Assembly (NCBI RefSeq): GCF_014645615.1
Contig: NZ_BMMB01000005.1
Location: 496,001 to 560,000, forward strand
Direction of reading: 5' to 3'
Source: Paenibacillus hunanensis
GTDB lineage: Bacteria > Bacillota > Bacilli > Paenibacillales > Paenibacillaceae
DNA length: 64,000 nt
Part shown: positions 9,768 to 22,989 of the stretch, piece after piece
Layout of the letters: each line of letters opens with the position of its first letter
How positions within the stretch are numbered: the first letter of the stretch is position 1
Translations under genes and position numbers: made by a program
The notes under the pieces: generated by a model
Databases searched by the model: none
What the model was told of the DNA's origin: nothing
The model's input: only the letters and a program-made list of their open reading frames with translations

Positions 9768-10283
9768 TTACTTCTTCACCCGCGCCAAATGCGCCTCCAG
9801 TCGATCCCATGTCTGCGTAATGCCCTCAGCCATGCCCATCTCCATCACCTGCTTGAGCGATTCCTCGGAATCAAAATAAGCGCGGCTGATCAGTCTCGTT
9901 TTACCGCCCTCGTGATTGTGGAACACCGTTTGAATACGGCTGCTCGGCATCTCCTCCGACACACTACCGCTCGCATCAGAGAAATAGTCCGTGTATACGA
10001 TCTGGCTTGGCTTTTCGATCAGATCATATACCGCCTTGCCCCATGATTCCTGTCCGTAAAAGTCACCCTGATTCTTATCCATGCACGTCATACAGTAATG
10101 CCACTCTCCGCCCGGGCGAAAATCGATATTGCACACGGTAAGCTCCCAGCCATGCGGTCCCCACCATTCACGAAGATGCGCTGCTTCAGAAAATGCTTTG
10201 AATACGAGCTCGGTTGACGCATCGAAAATGCGTTCCAGTGTGAGTTCCTGACCGTCTGTTTTGATAATCATCTTATCTGACAT
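9768..10283 (-). CDS. SRPBCC/AHSA1 (START-like) domain protein
   Basis: A 171-aa cytoplasmic protein of the SRPBCC superfamily, AHSA1 subgroup. The family start RIFDASTELVFKAFSEAAHLREWWGPHGWELTVCNIDFRPGGEWHY is complete (shown here only as its key blocks FDAS, WWGP and RPGGEW). It is followed by the strand ERIVYTDYF-like and the C-terminal helix with W at residue about 160. The fold makes a deep hydrophobic pocket; members bind small ligands or act in stress response, and no specific function can be assigned. AGGAGG stands ten bases before ATG 10283, which excludes the longer open frame. It is single, with its own terminator; divergent from the XRE regulator 540 bp away. Confidence 0.85.
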   Translation of the reverse strand: MSDKMIIKTDGQELTLERIFDASTELVFKAFSEAAHLREWWGPHGWELTVCNIDFRPGGEWHYCMTCMDKNQGDFYGQESWGKAVYDLIEKPSQIVYTDYFSDASGSVSEEMPSSRIQTVFHNHEGGKTRLISRAYFDSEESLKQVMEMGMAEGITQTWDRLEAHLARVKK

Positions 10284-10476
10284 GAATGATGACCTCCTGA
10301 GCTTCAAATGCATTAGGATGATAATTCGGTACTTCATTTCAGTCTGAACGAGAATGAATCAGGCATACAGGCTGGTGGTAGTCTGGGCTATACCGATACG
10401 TGACCAGACCGCCTGTGCTTACCCCTATCATATCATTCTCATCCCCCTGATTTGTATACGCAAAATAGGAATTATT

Positions 10477-10506
10477 TTGCTGTGCTTTGATCAAAAGCGA
10501 TATAAT
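10477..10506 (+). promoter_or_regulatory. Predicted promoter upstream of the hexamer repeat
   Basis: -35 TTGCTG (10477-10482), 18-bp spacer, perfect -10 TATAAT (10501-10506). If used for the XRE gene, the leader is about 310 nt and contains the tandem repeat. Confidence 0.55.
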
Positions 10507-10650
10507 ACGTAGCAGAGATCGTATCGTGTAGTGCCTTCTATAATGCCTTCTGTAAAATAAAGCATGATACGTATGTTACCCTCAGTCAATATGAATCATT
10601 CCACCACTTTACTATACAGTTATTACACTATACAGCTGTTGCACAGATGC

Positions 10651-10737
10651 ACCTGTACCTGTACCTGCACCTATACCTATACCTATACCTATACCTATAC
10701 CTATACCTATACCTATACCTATACCTATACCTATACC
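10651..10737 (+). repeat. Hexanucleotide tandem repeat (ACCTAT), 14 units
   Basis: Three variant units (ACCTGT, ACCTGT, ACCTGC) followed by eleven exact ACCTAT units and a final ACC. This is the only microsatellite-like array seen in the window. It lies 87 nt upstream of the XRE-type regulator start. Because the unit is six bases, length changes keep the reading frame, and the frame through the array (Leu-Tyr repeats) is open into the regulator gene. Confidence 0.95.
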
Positions 10738-10823
10738 AGTCTACTCCAACGCAACTGTGCGTCTATCGTTATTTATCGATCTATCTCGCTCCATCATTCT
10801 GTTCCCTGAAAGGACGTGCCCCT

Positions 10824-11675
10824 ATGAAATTGCAGCGCTCCTCCTCTGCACTTGGTGAATTTATCCGTTCCCGGCGCGAACGGATTCAGCCTGCTCATGC
10901 AGGCATTCAGCCGCTACCCGGCAGACGCCGTACACCGGGCTTGCGCCGCGAAGAGGTTGCCTATCTCGCCAATGTGAGTGTAACGTATTACACCTGGCTG
11001 GAGCAGGGCAAAGAAACGAATCCTTCTCCCGAGGTGCTGGACAGCATCAGCAACGCACTGCGTCTGGATGAGGATGAACGCGAGTATATGCGCAGTCTGA
11101 TCGCGATTCACGATACAGACCCACTGACGGCAAGCTTGCCGCCCCAGCGCAATCCTGATTTTTTACAAAGTCTGGTGCAGCAGCTGCATTATCCGTCCTT
11201 TATTACGAACGAAGCGTCTGATGTGATCACATGGAATCGTGCTGCGGAGCTGGTGATCGCCGACTTTGCACAGATGGACGAGCAGGATCGGTATATGCTG
11301 AACGTCGTTTTTTTAAACGAGGATTACCGAAAAAAGCTACTGAACTGGGACGACTTCGCTCGTTACAGTGTAGGCATTATGCGTGCTGGCTTTGAACGTC
11401 ATCGAGATAATCCGTTATATGTAGAACGTTTTAATCGCTTGTATCGGGAAAGTAGCGTATTTGCCGAGCTGTGGGATCAATTTGAAATTCGCCAGAAACG
11501 TGTATCTACCGCTACCTATGTGCTGGCAGACGGACAAGAAATGGAATTTGAGATCCATTCTGCCTCTGCCATCGATAGCGATCCCGGTCTGCACTGGTGC
11601 TTTTTCGTACCATCTGCGACTACCGCTAGCAAGCTGACGCTACTGCTAGAGCAAGATCGACTTGCCCGGCTTTAA
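10824..11675 (+). CDS. XRE-family regulator with MmyB-type ligand domain
   Basis: A 283-aa one-component regulator. Residues about 8-80 form the helix-turn-helix with the family motif GRRRTPGLRREEVAYLANVS followed by YYTWLEQGK. Residues about 100-280 are the MmyB-like (PAS-related) ligand-binding domain with ITNEASDVITWNRAAELVI and RFNRLYRESSVFAELWDQFEI. Such proteins in Actinobacteria and Paenibacillus usually control a neighbouring short-chain dehydrogenase, and indeed an SDR gene follows 263 bp downstream on the same strand. ATG 10824 follows GAAAGGACG; the frame extends upstream through the hexamer array (an N-terminal Leu-Tyr repeat if read) but that start lacks a ribosome site. The effector is unknown. 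Confidence 0.85.
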   Translation: MKLQRSSSALGEFIRSRRERIQPAHAGIQPLPGRRRTPGLRREEVAYLANVSVTYYTWLEQGKETNPSPEVLDSISNALRLDEDEREYMRSLIAIHDTDPLTASLPPQRNPDFLQSLVQQLHYPSFITNEASDVITWNRAAELVIADFAQMDEQDRYMLNVVFLNEDYRKKLLNWDDFARYSVGIMRAGFERHRDNPLYVERFNRLYRESSVFAELWDQFEIRQKRVSTATYVLADGQEMEFEIHSASAIDSDPGLHWCFFVPSATTASKLTLLLEQDRLARL

Positions 11676-11938
11676 AGTTTGGAGCTATAAAATGCTGATG
11701 TTTGCCTGCTTAGAATTTGCATATTCGAGTCGAATAGCGGCAATAACCAGTAATTTGAAAAGAGTAGCAAGTGTGCAGCCTATCTCTATCCAGTTGGTCT
11801 GGTCAGTCTAGCCTGTCTGATCTGTTCAATGAGTCTACCCTTCTGCCTGTTAGTGCCATTACCAGTATAACCGTAGTGTGGCTAGCCTCTCCATCAGCGC
11901 TTATGCTGTAGAAAATACAGCATTACAGGAGGCAAGCG

Positions 11939-12814
11939 ATGACAAAAACATGGTTTATTACAGGTGCAACGGGCGGTTTGGCTACTCCAATGATTGAGCA
12001 GCTATTACAGCGTGGCGATCGTGTAGCAGCTACGATTCGAAAGCCAGGCGCATTGGATCACTGGAAGCAGCAATACGGCGATCAGCTATGGATTGCGCAT
12101 ATGGACTTGACCCAGCCTGAGCAGGTGAAGGACGTAGTCGAGCGTGCTTTTGCCGAAATGGGCACGATTGATGTGGTCGTTAACAATGCTGCATATGGAT
12201 TGTACGGAGCTGTAGAGGAAGCCGCGGATGAGCAGATCGAGCATCTATTTCAGACGAATGTACTCGGTTCACTGCGCGTTGCTCGAGCAGCGTTGCCTTT
12301 TCTAAGACAGCAGGGCGGCGGACAGATCGTTCAGATTTCAAGTATGGCAGGTCACTATTCCACACCTGGAATGGGATTGTACTGCGCTTCCAAATGGGCA
12401 ATCGAAGCTGCGATAGAGGCGCTGGCGCTGGAAGTGGCTCCGTTTAATATTCGCACGATGATGGTCGAACCCGGCGGTATCCGTACCAACTTTATTACAA
12501 GCAATGCGGTCTTCGGCGAGCGTACCGAGCTGTATCGTGATCTGGAAGCAGGTCAATTTGTCAGCCTGATGAAAGGCGAGCTACCGGGTTTCGACAACGA
12601 TACCTTTAACCGTATGGTCGTAGGCGATCCGCAGAAAATGGCACAGACGATCATCCAACAGGTCGATGAGGATCAGATGCCTCTGCGTTTGCCACTCGGT
12701 AGCGATGCGTATGACTATATCCGCAAAGCGTTAACCGATCGTCTGGAGGCACTCGAAGTACAGAAGGAGCTTGCCTTCTCCACCAATGCGGATGATGTGA
12801 TTCGGCAGATGTGA
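11939..12814 (+). CDS. Short-chain dehydrogenase/reductase (SDR)
   Basis: NAD(P)-dependent oxidoreductase, 291 aa, cytoplasmic. Rossmann start TWFITGATGGLA (glycine motif residues 9-14), then NNAAYG after strand 4. The catalytic triad is visible as Ser in QISSMAG, Tyr in GLYCASKWA and Lys four residues later, with PGGIRTNF as the substrate/cofactor loop. It is close to the classical SDRs annotated as retinol dehydrogenase-like or oxidoreductase in Bacilli; the substrate cannot be predicted. AGGAGGCAAGCG precedes the ATG. It follows the MmyB-type regulator and is probably its target; the bidirectional terminator at 12980-13027 closes the unit. Confidence 0.88.
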   Translation: MTKTWFITGATGGLATPMIEQLLQRGDRVAATIRKPGALDHWKQQYGDQLWIAHMDLTQPEQVKDVVERAFAEMGTIDVVVNNAAYGLYGAVEEAADEQIEHLFQTNVLGSLRVARAALPFLRQQGGGQIVQISSMAGHYSTPGMGLYCASKWAIEAAIEALALEVAPFNIRTMMVEPGGIRTNFITSNAVFGERTELYRDLEAGQFVSLMKGELPGFDNDTFNRMVVGDPQKMAQTIIQQVDEDQMPLRLPLGSDAYDYIRKALTDRLEALEVQKELAFSTNADDVIRQM

Positions 12815-12979
12815 GCATACAACAAGACAGCTATTCATCGGTCGATTCATAGTTGCAGGATAGCATTGATTATGACCTGTAGTTCCAATCGTTGTAACTT
12901 CTACAGCAATCGCAAACAGGTAGCTACATGACGATTAGCTCATTTTCATTGTGGGATTGTACGCTTCATTATTTGATAT

Positions 12980-13027
12980 CCAAAAAGGTTCACAGTTGCC
13001 GAGTGAAGCAACCGTGAACCTTTTTGG
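12980..13027. terminator. Bidirectional intrinsic terminator
   Basis: CCAAAAAGGTTCAC...GTGAACCTTTTTGG with an inner GTTGC/GCAAC step and T-runs on both strands. Serves the SDR (+) and the hypothetical at 13081 (-). Confidence 0.9.
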
Positions 13028-13080
13028 ATTGTTTTTGTAGGTCATATATTGTTACTGTCTAGCTAATACAGACATGTAGA

Positions 13081-13473
13081 TTAATGGGGTAGTGCTAACT
13101 TTAACTCTTGCTCAAGTTGCTGACCAAATACCTGTATGGCTTCCTTGGACGTTTTGAGGGTAAACAAATAGCCGGAATCCATTAAAATGAGCAGGTACTG
13201 ATCTGTTTTGTATTCATACAACCATTTTATCTCTATGTTTTCTTCAAAGTGGCTAAAATAACCATTCCACTTTGGTTGAGTAAATTCTTTTAACATAGGA
13301 ATAAAGCTTTCCATAACCATATTCGTCCAACCGAATTGTACTTCTGCGATCAGTTTAGCATTATGGACGTATTGATAGGTGTAATACCCTCCTTCTCCAG
13401 CTCTTGGATCATGCTTGATAACCGAAAAATCAATATAAGTTTCTGGAGAGTGCTTGTCCCTTAAAATCGGCAT
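13081..13473 (-). CDS. Hypothetical protein
   Basis: A 130-aa soluble protein with a clear ribosome site (AGGAGGTAACC) before the ATG. Tryptophan- and tyrosine-rich, alternating beta-like segments (GGYYTYQYVHNAKLIAEVQFGW, seen as strands) followed by a C-terminal helix (KEAIQVFGQQLEQELK). No family recognised; size and style resemble small cytoplasmic immunity-like or unknown Paenibacillus proteins, but nothing here supports a function. Confidence 0.7.
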   Translation of the reverse strand: MPILRDKHSPETYIDFSVIKHDPRAGEGGYYTYQYVHNAKLIAEVQFGWTNMVMESFIPMLKEFTQPKWNGYFSHFEENIEIKWLYEYKTDQYLLILMDSGYLFTLKTSKEAIQVFGQQLEQELKLALPH

Positions 13474-13602
13474 GGTTACCTCCTGTTACAACATTCAGAT
13501 AAAATACGTTTTAGCTCTTCTGGATCGTATATCAAATATTGATTTGAATGTAAACTTTCCAAGTAACTAGCATCGAATAAGGTATCCTAACTCAAGTTTC
13601 CT

Positions 13603-15252
13603 CTAGTTCAGCAGCTCCACTGCATCGTACACCCAGCCTGCACTGAGCCATGTTCCGAGATCACTCGATCCGCTAATCGGCGTAATGGTGATCGTATTCG
13701 CTCCACTACGCAGCGCCGAAGCAGGTACTGTCCATGAGAAGGTATGGTTATTACCACGATACGTACCAATGGTGAAGCTACGTGAGCTTGGCTGCGTCGA
13801 AGCCCCCGGATTCGTTAAGGTCGCGCCATTCACCGTCACGCTTGGTCGTCCATTATTGTATGCAGCGGTAATGCCAATATTCAGCACATGCGGCGAGCCA
13901 GCCTGCGCGGCATCCAGATTGAACGTAATCGTCGTTGGCGAATTTTGATTACGGAATTGAATCGCTGGGAATCGATTCGTTGCACTGCCTGTTGCATAGG
14001 TGACTGGCCCCCAGCTTGCATTGCGGCTATCGGATGGGTGGCGAAGCGGAATCGTCTGTCCATTCAGAAACTCTCGTGGTGTGCCATCCCAGTTACCGAT
14101 GCGCCAGATTGCCGCTTTGGTGGCTGGATCGCCTGTGATCGTGCGTGTGTTCAGTGTAGTCGTATTGCCTGCTGTCACATTCACACTTTCGGTATGCACA
14201 GCCAGCTCTCCTTTATACACGGTCATCGTATACGTGCCAGGGATCATATCACGGCTGACCGCCGCGCCACTGCTCGAAGCAGCTGCCCAGTATTGTGCGT
14301 TACTATTCGCAAAGCCAATCGTGTAGCCATAGCTGCTATCCATACCGGATAGACCATTTAATACAACTGCTCCCCGACTGGATACCCAGCCTGTCAGATT
14401 CAGCCCAGCCATCCAGCTAAAATCCGGTGCCGCTGGCGTTCCACCTGTTGTAAAGATCAGTGCGTAGGGGCCATGCAAGCCCATACGGAAGGCTTCGGTC
14501 TGTTCGTGACCGGAGTTCATATAATTGTACACCTCTGTATCCCCGCCGCTCTGGAATTGAATATCGCGGAAGAACGGGCCACCTGAGCTTTTTTCCCGAT
14601 TTCCATACGCCATAAATACACCTACACCATTACCCGTCACCCCGCGAATGCCTAGCTCGCGCGCCTGATCATTGCCATAGTATTTGGAAGCGGTCTGTCC
14701 ATTGGAAAAGCCGAATACATCGGAGCTTTCAATCGCACCGTTATTGCCTCGCAGATCGGAGCCTGCGGGTACTCCCGTTAATACATTACTGTTACCACGG
14801 AAAATATAGCGTAGCTCGCCTACCGACGGCTCAGCTGTTATGTACGTCGCCATATAAATAATATTTTCGCCACTACGTGAAGCGTAGTAATGGGTAAGGG
14901 TACTCGTTTTGGCAGTGATCAGCACTGTGGAGCCAGATGGAGAGGTATTCCATGTGACCTGCGTACCCGAGCCTAGACCTGAAGCGATATGGGAGCCTTT
15001 ACCGCCCGAGCTACTTAGCTCTGTACCGTTCATTTTACTGGAAATGATATCGCCGTTATTTTTATTGACCGTGTAGACTAAGCCAGCCCCTGTATTCACG
15101 ATGATTGAGGAACCACTTTCTGTGACACTGATAGCTGCGGCATCGGCATGTGATGGTACGAGCCAGCCCCCAGTCATCGTGAGCGCTAGCAGCAGGACGA
15201 GCATAGCAGTCTGGCGAAGCAAGGTTGAAGACGTTAGCGAACGGGTAGTCAT
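13603..15252 (-). CDS. Secreted rhamnogalacturonan lyase, polysaccharide lyase family 4
   Basis: Cleaves the rhamnogalacturonan-I backbone of pectin by beta-elimination outside the cell. The 549-aa precursor has a signal peptide (residues 1-38, core AMLVLLLALTMTGG, cleavage near SHADAAA). A catalytic beta-sandwich fills about 40-300, with YTVNKNNGDIISSKMNG, ENIIYMATYITAEPSVGELRYIFR and YNYMNSGHEQTEAFRMGLHGPYAL as PL4 hallmarks (motifs NNGD, GELR and YNYMNSGH). Next come an FnIII-like domain (about 305-375) and a C-terminal carbohydrate-binding sandwich (about 380-549, IGNWDGTP...WVYDAVELLN). ATG 15252 lies eight bases after GGAGGG; a TTG two codons earlier is too close. A strong cre-like site and three phased direct repeats lie upstream. 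No cell-wall anchor is present, so it is probably released. Confidence 0.88.
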   Translation of the reverse strand: MTTRSLTSSTLLRQTAMLVLLLALTMTGGWLVPSHADAAAISVTESGSSIIVNTGAGLVYTVNKNNGDIISSKMNGTELSSSGGKGSHIASGLGSGTQVTWNTSPSGSTVLITAKTSTLTHYYASRSGENIIYMATYITAEPSVGELRYIFRGNSNVLTGVPAGSDLRGNNGAIESSDVFGFSNGQTASKYYGNDQARELGIRGVTGNGVGVFMAYGNREKSSGGPFFRDIQFQSGGDTEVYNYMNSGHEQTEAFRMGLHGPYALIFTTGGTPAAPDFSWMAGLNLTGWVSSRGAVVLNGLSGMDSSYGYTIGFANSNAQYWAAASSSGAAVSRDMIPGTYTMTVYKGELAVHTESVNVTAGNTTTLNTRTITGDPATKAAIWRIGNWDGTPREFLNGQTIPLRHPSDSRNASWGPVTYATGSATNRFPAIQFRNQNSPTTITFNLDAAQAGSPHVLNIGITAAYNNGRPSVTVNGATLTNPGASTQPSSRSFTIGTYRGNNHTFSWTVPASALRSGANTITITPISGSSDLGTWLSAGWVYDAVELLN

Positions 15253-15317
15253 ACACAAATCCCTCCAGTGTGATTAGTAGGATATGGTTACGAGTCATTC
15301 AGCACTTCTTACACAAA

Positions 15318-15331
15318 AGATAACGCTTACA
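15318..15331 (-). promoter_or_regulatory. cre (CcpA) site of the PL4 gene
   Basis: On the minus strand TGTAAGCGTTATCT matches the cre consensus TGWAARCGYTWNCA at 13 of 14 positions, 66 bp upstream of the start codon. Confidence 0.7.
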
Positions 15332-15338
15332 TTTTGAG

Positions 15339-15377
15339 CTTTAACCTATCTCTTCTTTAACTCAACTGTTCTTTAAC
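15339..15377 (-). repeat. Three phased direct repeats upstream of the PL4 gene
   Basis: On the minus strand GTTAAAG occurs three times (starts on the plus strand 15339, 15355 and 15371, read CTTTAAC) at an exact 16-bp period, directly upstream of the cre site. Likely an activator-binding array. Confidence 0.65.
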
Positions 15378-15655
15378 CTTAATCTTTCGTAGCGTATTCG
15401 ATGTGTGTTCGATGCTACAGTGTACTTTGTTCGTCATCATGTTTTAATTTTTACATTATCTTACTGTTTCAAGAATGCGTTTTAAAGTCATTTTCGGGAA
15501 TTTTATAGCCAAGCTCCCTTTTTTCATTATGTCTAGCGGATGGCATGGCTGAAAAGGAAGTTGATGATTTTCAGATAAAAGCATTCTCCTGACGCTAGAT
15601 TATCGGTAAACTGAAAGGGTAGACTTTTTGCATTCTGATGATCGGAGTGATTGCT

Positions 15656-16426
15656 ATGGAGCAGGGATTGGACTCGTACAAGCTGAAGCCGCATTATGCA
15701 CGCATGATCGTGGATGCCATTGTGGATGGATATCGCGATTATATCGAAATTCGCAAAAAGTATCGTAGCCTGATGGCGATCAGCTCAGGCTTTGCCTGGA
15801 CGAAAAGTAATTTTATCGAGCACAAGGTGGTTGAACGCTGCCAATCGCTTGGATTTCGCTATAAAAAAGCCCGTGCCGGGCTAACCTGGGATTATTTACA
15901 GTTCATTCATGAGCAGGATCGGATGATGTTCGTGATTAAGGATGCTGCTTATTTTCTGCCTGCTGGATCGGCGCAAAGTCGTTTACCGAATCCGATCATG
16001 CAGGCCTCCTCACAGCGTACGTACCTGAACGATCTGGCACGGCTGAATCAGCATATATTGTTCCCCGATGAGGCTCGCGAACCGGAATTTGTATTTGATG
16101 AGGAACTGACGCAGGGAGCTTTTGATTTTGGGCTGGGGCAGGATTTTGGTGCGGTGCCGGAGGATGTGTATATGGCGGTGAACGAATTTCACATTTTGAC
16201 GTATGCACTGGATAGCCGACATCAGATGTCGGAGATTATCCATTACATGCCAAGCCCCAGCGATCATCGTACGTATGAAATTGAGGATCTATCCTCGTTG
16301 ATTCAGGGGGCAGAGCTGTCGGAGGAAGAGCGGAAGGTATTTGCTGCGGATGAGGATGAGTATATGCGTGTGATTGCGGAGCATGATGCGTTGATGGATG
16401 CGAAGTATCGCAGCGATCGTGAGTAA
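15656..16426 (+). CDS. Hypothetical protein, possibly DUF5986-like
   Basis: A 256-aa soluble protein. The N-terminal half has a helix-rich segment, AWTKSNFIEHKVVERCQSLGFRYKKARAGLTWDYLQF, read here as three short helices ending in an aromatic motif. A beta pair follows (MMFVIKDAAYF), and the acidic C-terminal part ends in a helix. The SNFIE...AGLTWDYLQF pattern recalls DUF5986 proteins of Bacilli and their phages, but this is a memory match. GGAG lies eight bases before ATG 15656 (an ATG six codons earlier has no ribosome site). Terminator at 16487-16528; monocistronic. Confidence 0.65.
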   Translation: MEQGLDSYKLKPHYARMIVDAIVDGYRDYIEIRKKYRSLMAISSGFAWTKSNFIEHKVVERCQSLGFRYKKARAGLTWDYLQFIHEQDRMMFVIKDAAYFLPAGSAQSRLPNPIMQASSQRTYLNDLARLNQHILFPDEAREPEFVFDEELTQGAFDFGLGQDFGAVPEDVYMAVNEFHILTYALDSRHQMSEIIHYMPSPSDHRTYEIEDLSSLIQGAELSEEERKVFAADEDEYMRVIAEHDALMDAKYRSDRE

Positions 16427-16486
16427 CGATAGAGGATGTAGCGGGCTAGTCTAATCTTCATACAAGTTACGTGGCATAAAATGAAC

Positions 16487-16528
16487 AATAGCGTAGCAAG
16501 GAGACCACTGTCTCGCTGCTACGCTATT
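16487..16528 (+). terminator. Hairpin terminator after the 256-aa hypothetical
   Basis: Perfect 12-bp stem AATAGCGTAGCA...TGCTACGCTATT with an 18-nt loop; weak T-tail. Confidence 0.65.
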
Positions 16529-16893
16529 TGCGTTCTATACATTCTCCATATCTAACCATACGTCATCTCATTAACTCATGGCAGAATTTCTCGTCCTGCT
16601 TCTCTAGCCTACACGCCGTAACTCCTATTTCGGGTTATCGATTGCTTGCTGCTTGCTCAATATGATACCATTTCCGATTGCTAGTTCTTACTCATGATCG
16701 ATATTGCTTGCTATGGTTTTACTATAGTCGTTCTATACTTTTACTATACTCTTGCTACATCATTCTAGTGCTACTTTTACTCTTCGCTCTTACTCCTATG
16801 AAAGCTTGCAGAGCTGTTGATGTTTCACTGTACCTGTAGACGTAGGCATCCACCTATACGCTATGCACTTCTCAACCTTCGCTTATACTCATT
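16529..16893. other. AT-rich convergent intergenic region
   Basis: No gene or clear terminator found for the GH53 gene. The segment 16680-16800 is rich in short repeats of the type TTTTACTAT and CTCTTGCTA, without obvious structure. Confidence 0.4.
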
Positions 16894-20898
<4,005 letters not shown>

Positions 20899-20913
20899 TC
20901 ATTTCCACTTATT

Positions 20914-20927
20914 GTAAAGCGCTTGCA
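20914..20927 (+). promoter_or_regulatory. cre-like site upstream of the GH53 gene
   Basis: GTAAAGCGCTTGCA, a cre with the fully symmetrical AAGCGCTT core (12 of 14 consensus positions), about 55 bp upstream of the start codon. Confidence 0.6.
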
Positions 20928-21095
20928 TAATTACTGTGATCACTATAGCAGACGGTGTAAACGTGCAATAGGAGAGGATTGCAACATTTCGTGTTTTTAA
21001 GCAAGGGATTTGTAGATGGTACGACTCCATATGTATTCATACACATACCGCTCTGTACGTTCTATGCTCTCTATTGGCTCTATACACATGTAAAA

Positions 21096-21125
21096 GGAGC
21101 AAGCCCTTGACCCAGGTCCTGCTCC
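21096..21125 (-). terminator. Probable terminator of mqo
   Basis: GGAGCA...TGCTCC hairpin followed by TTTT on the minus strand, about 185 nt after the mqo stop; weak T-tail. Confidence 0.45.
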
Positions 21126-21308
21126 TCACTGATCGATATCCTTCTAATCTGTAGCCTAGTAATCTATACGACAGACGAGAGATTCGTACCGGCTGTGATC
21201 TTGATCTGATTATCCGCTTGCTCCTGCTGCAAGCTCAAGCGAGCCGTAATTCTTCTCACCAACTTGCAGCATGAATATCCTATTTCATAACCAAAGCGCA
21301 ATTCAGAC

Positions 21309-22847
21309 TCAGATGCTGCGTGTCACTACATCCGGTGACGTTTCTACACCGTTCGTCACGTGATCCTCACTATTCAGTCCCAGCACTTCCGAGGTCGAGC
21401 TGAAAATCTGGCGGAACAGATCGGGATGCTCAGACAGCGACAAACCGTAGGATGGAATGATCTCCTTGATCTTCGGCTCCCACTTTGGCAGCTCCTGCGG
21501 GAAGCAGCGGCGAAGCACCTCCAGCATAACGTGTACTGCGGTTGATGCGCCTGGCGAAGCGCCGAGCAATGCGGCAACCGAACCGTCAGCTGCACTTACG
21601 ACCTCGGTACCGAATTGCAGTGTGCCTTTGCCAGTTGGCGTATCCTTGATAACCTGTACACGCTGACCCGCAACGACCAGCTCCCAATCTTCGCTCTTCG
21701 CGGTTGGGATGAACTCACGCAGCTCTTCCATCCGTTGCTCGCTGGTCAGCATGACCTGCTGTACGAGATAACGGGTGAGCGCCATTTCCTTCATACCGGC
21801 TGCCAGCATCGTCATCAGATTGTTCGGCTTTACTGAGCCGATCAAGTCCATGTTGGAGCCTGTTTTCAGGAACTTTGGCGAGAAGCCTGCAAAAGGCCCG
21901 AATAGCAGTGCTTTTTTGTTATCGATATAACGGGTATCCAGATGCGGTACAGACATCGGCGGCGCGCCCACTTTGGCCTTGCCATATACTTTGGCATGAT
22001 GCTGCTCAACCACATCCGGGTTTTTACAGACCATAAATACACCACTTACCGGGAAGCCACCGATTTGACGGGATTCTGGAATACCGGTCTTTTGCAGCAG
22101 CGGCAGACTGCCACCACCCGCACCGATAAATACAAAGCGTGCGACATGATTCTCGACACGTCCATTATCCAGATTGTGCACCTTCACGTTCCACGAGCCA
22201 TCCGGTGTGCGCTTAATATCCTTGATGCTATGCTTGTAATGCACCTCGACGCCCTGATCCTTCAAGTAATCAAACATCATCCGAGTCAGCGCACCGAAGT
22301 TCACATCCGTACCGGAATCGATCTTGGTCGCGGCAATCGGCTCACTGGAGGTGCGTCCATTCATAATGAGTGGAATCCACTCTTTTAGCTTGGCTGGCTC
22401 ATCCGCATATTCCATTCCTTGAAACAGCGGGTTTTGGGTAAGCGCTTTAAATCTCTTTTTCAAAAAAGAAACGTTGCTTTCACCCAGCACCAGGCTCATA
22501 TGCGGAATCGGCTTAATAAATTGCTGCGGGTTGTGAAGCACCCCGGTCTGGATGAGATGCGCCCAGAATTGACGGGATAGCTGAAATTGCTCATTGATCT
22601 GCACCGCTTTGCTGATGTCGATCGTGCCATCCGGCTTCTCAGACGTATAGTTCAGTTCGCACAGCGCCGCATGACCTGTACCGGCGTTGTTCCATTCGTT
22701 AGAGCTTTCTTCTCCAGGGCTTGCGAGTTTCTCAAACACTTTAATTTCCCATTCTGGTGCTAACTCTTTCAGCAATGATCCCAGTGTCGCACTCATGACA
22801 CCAGCACCAATTAAGATAACGTCTGTTTTTTTCTGTAGGCTGCTCAT
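21309..22847 (-). CDS. mqo: Malate:quinone oxidoreductase
   Basis: FAD-dependent membrane-associated enzyme oxidising malate to oxaloacetate and passing electrons to the quinone pool; an alternative to malate dehydrogenase in the citric acid cycle. The 512-aa product has normal length. N-terminal FAD-binding motif [20 protein letters not shown], then the family block [30 protein letters not shown] (key parts [14 protein letters not shown]) and [17 protein letters not shown], with [17 protein letters not shown] near the C-terminus. ATG 22847 follows AAGGAAGG; ten upstream codons in frame are probably not translated. The 5' leader carries a terminator-like hairpin (22876-22899) and, further up, one of two copies of a 51-bp repeat (22990-23040) that overlaps a TATAAT box. 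Confidence 0.95.
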   Translation of the reverse strand: MSSLQKKTDVILIGAGVMSATLGSLLKELAPEWEIKVFEKLASPGEESSNEWNNAGTGHAALCELNYTSEKPDGTIDISKAVQINEQFQLSRQFWAHLIQTGVLHNPQQFIKPIPHMSLVLGESNVSFLKKRFKALTQNPLFQGMEYADEPAKLKEWIPLIMNGRTSSEPIAATKIDSGTDVNFGALTRMMFDYLKDQGVEVHYKHSIKDIKRTPDGSWNVKVHNLDNGRVENHVARFVFIGAGGGSLPLLQKTGIPESRQIGGFPVSGVFMVCKNPDVVEQHHAKVYGKAKVGAPPMSVPHLDTRYIDNKKALLFGPFAGFSPKFLKTGSNMDLIGSVKPNNLMTMLAAGMKEMALTRYLVQQVMLTSEQRMEELREFIPTAKSEDWELVVAGQRVQVIKDTPTGKGTLQFGTEVVSAADGSVAALLGASPGASTAVHVMLEVLRRCFPQELPKWEPKIKEIIPSYGLSLSEHPDLFRQIFSSTSEVLGLNSEDHVTNGVETSPDVVTRSI

Positions 22848-22875
22848 AAAAACCTTCCTTATCTCGTATATTTGC

Positions 22876-22899
22876 AAAAAAGAGCAGTCGCTCCTGCTC
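22876..22899 (-). promoter_or_regulatory. Terminator-like hairpin in the mqo leader (possible attenuator)
   Basis: On the minus strand GAGCAG-gagcga-CTGCTC followed by TTTTTT, ending 29 nt before the mqo ATG and just upstream of its ribosome site. An upstream stretch CTTGCTT could pair with the 5' arm and its flank (GAGCAGG) as an antiterminator. Confidence 0.5.
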
Positions 22900-22989
22900 A
22901 GGTACTACACGAAGCAAGGCTCCACTCAGGAACATCACGATACTGACTATTTTCCATTACCCCACAGGGCGTTCAATCATTACCTTTAT

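Noticed and set aside
10651..10737. CRISPR or coding Leu-Tyr repeat
   Set aside because: Units are contiguous hexamers without spacers, and the frame through them lacks its own ribosome site, so it is called a tandem repeat only.
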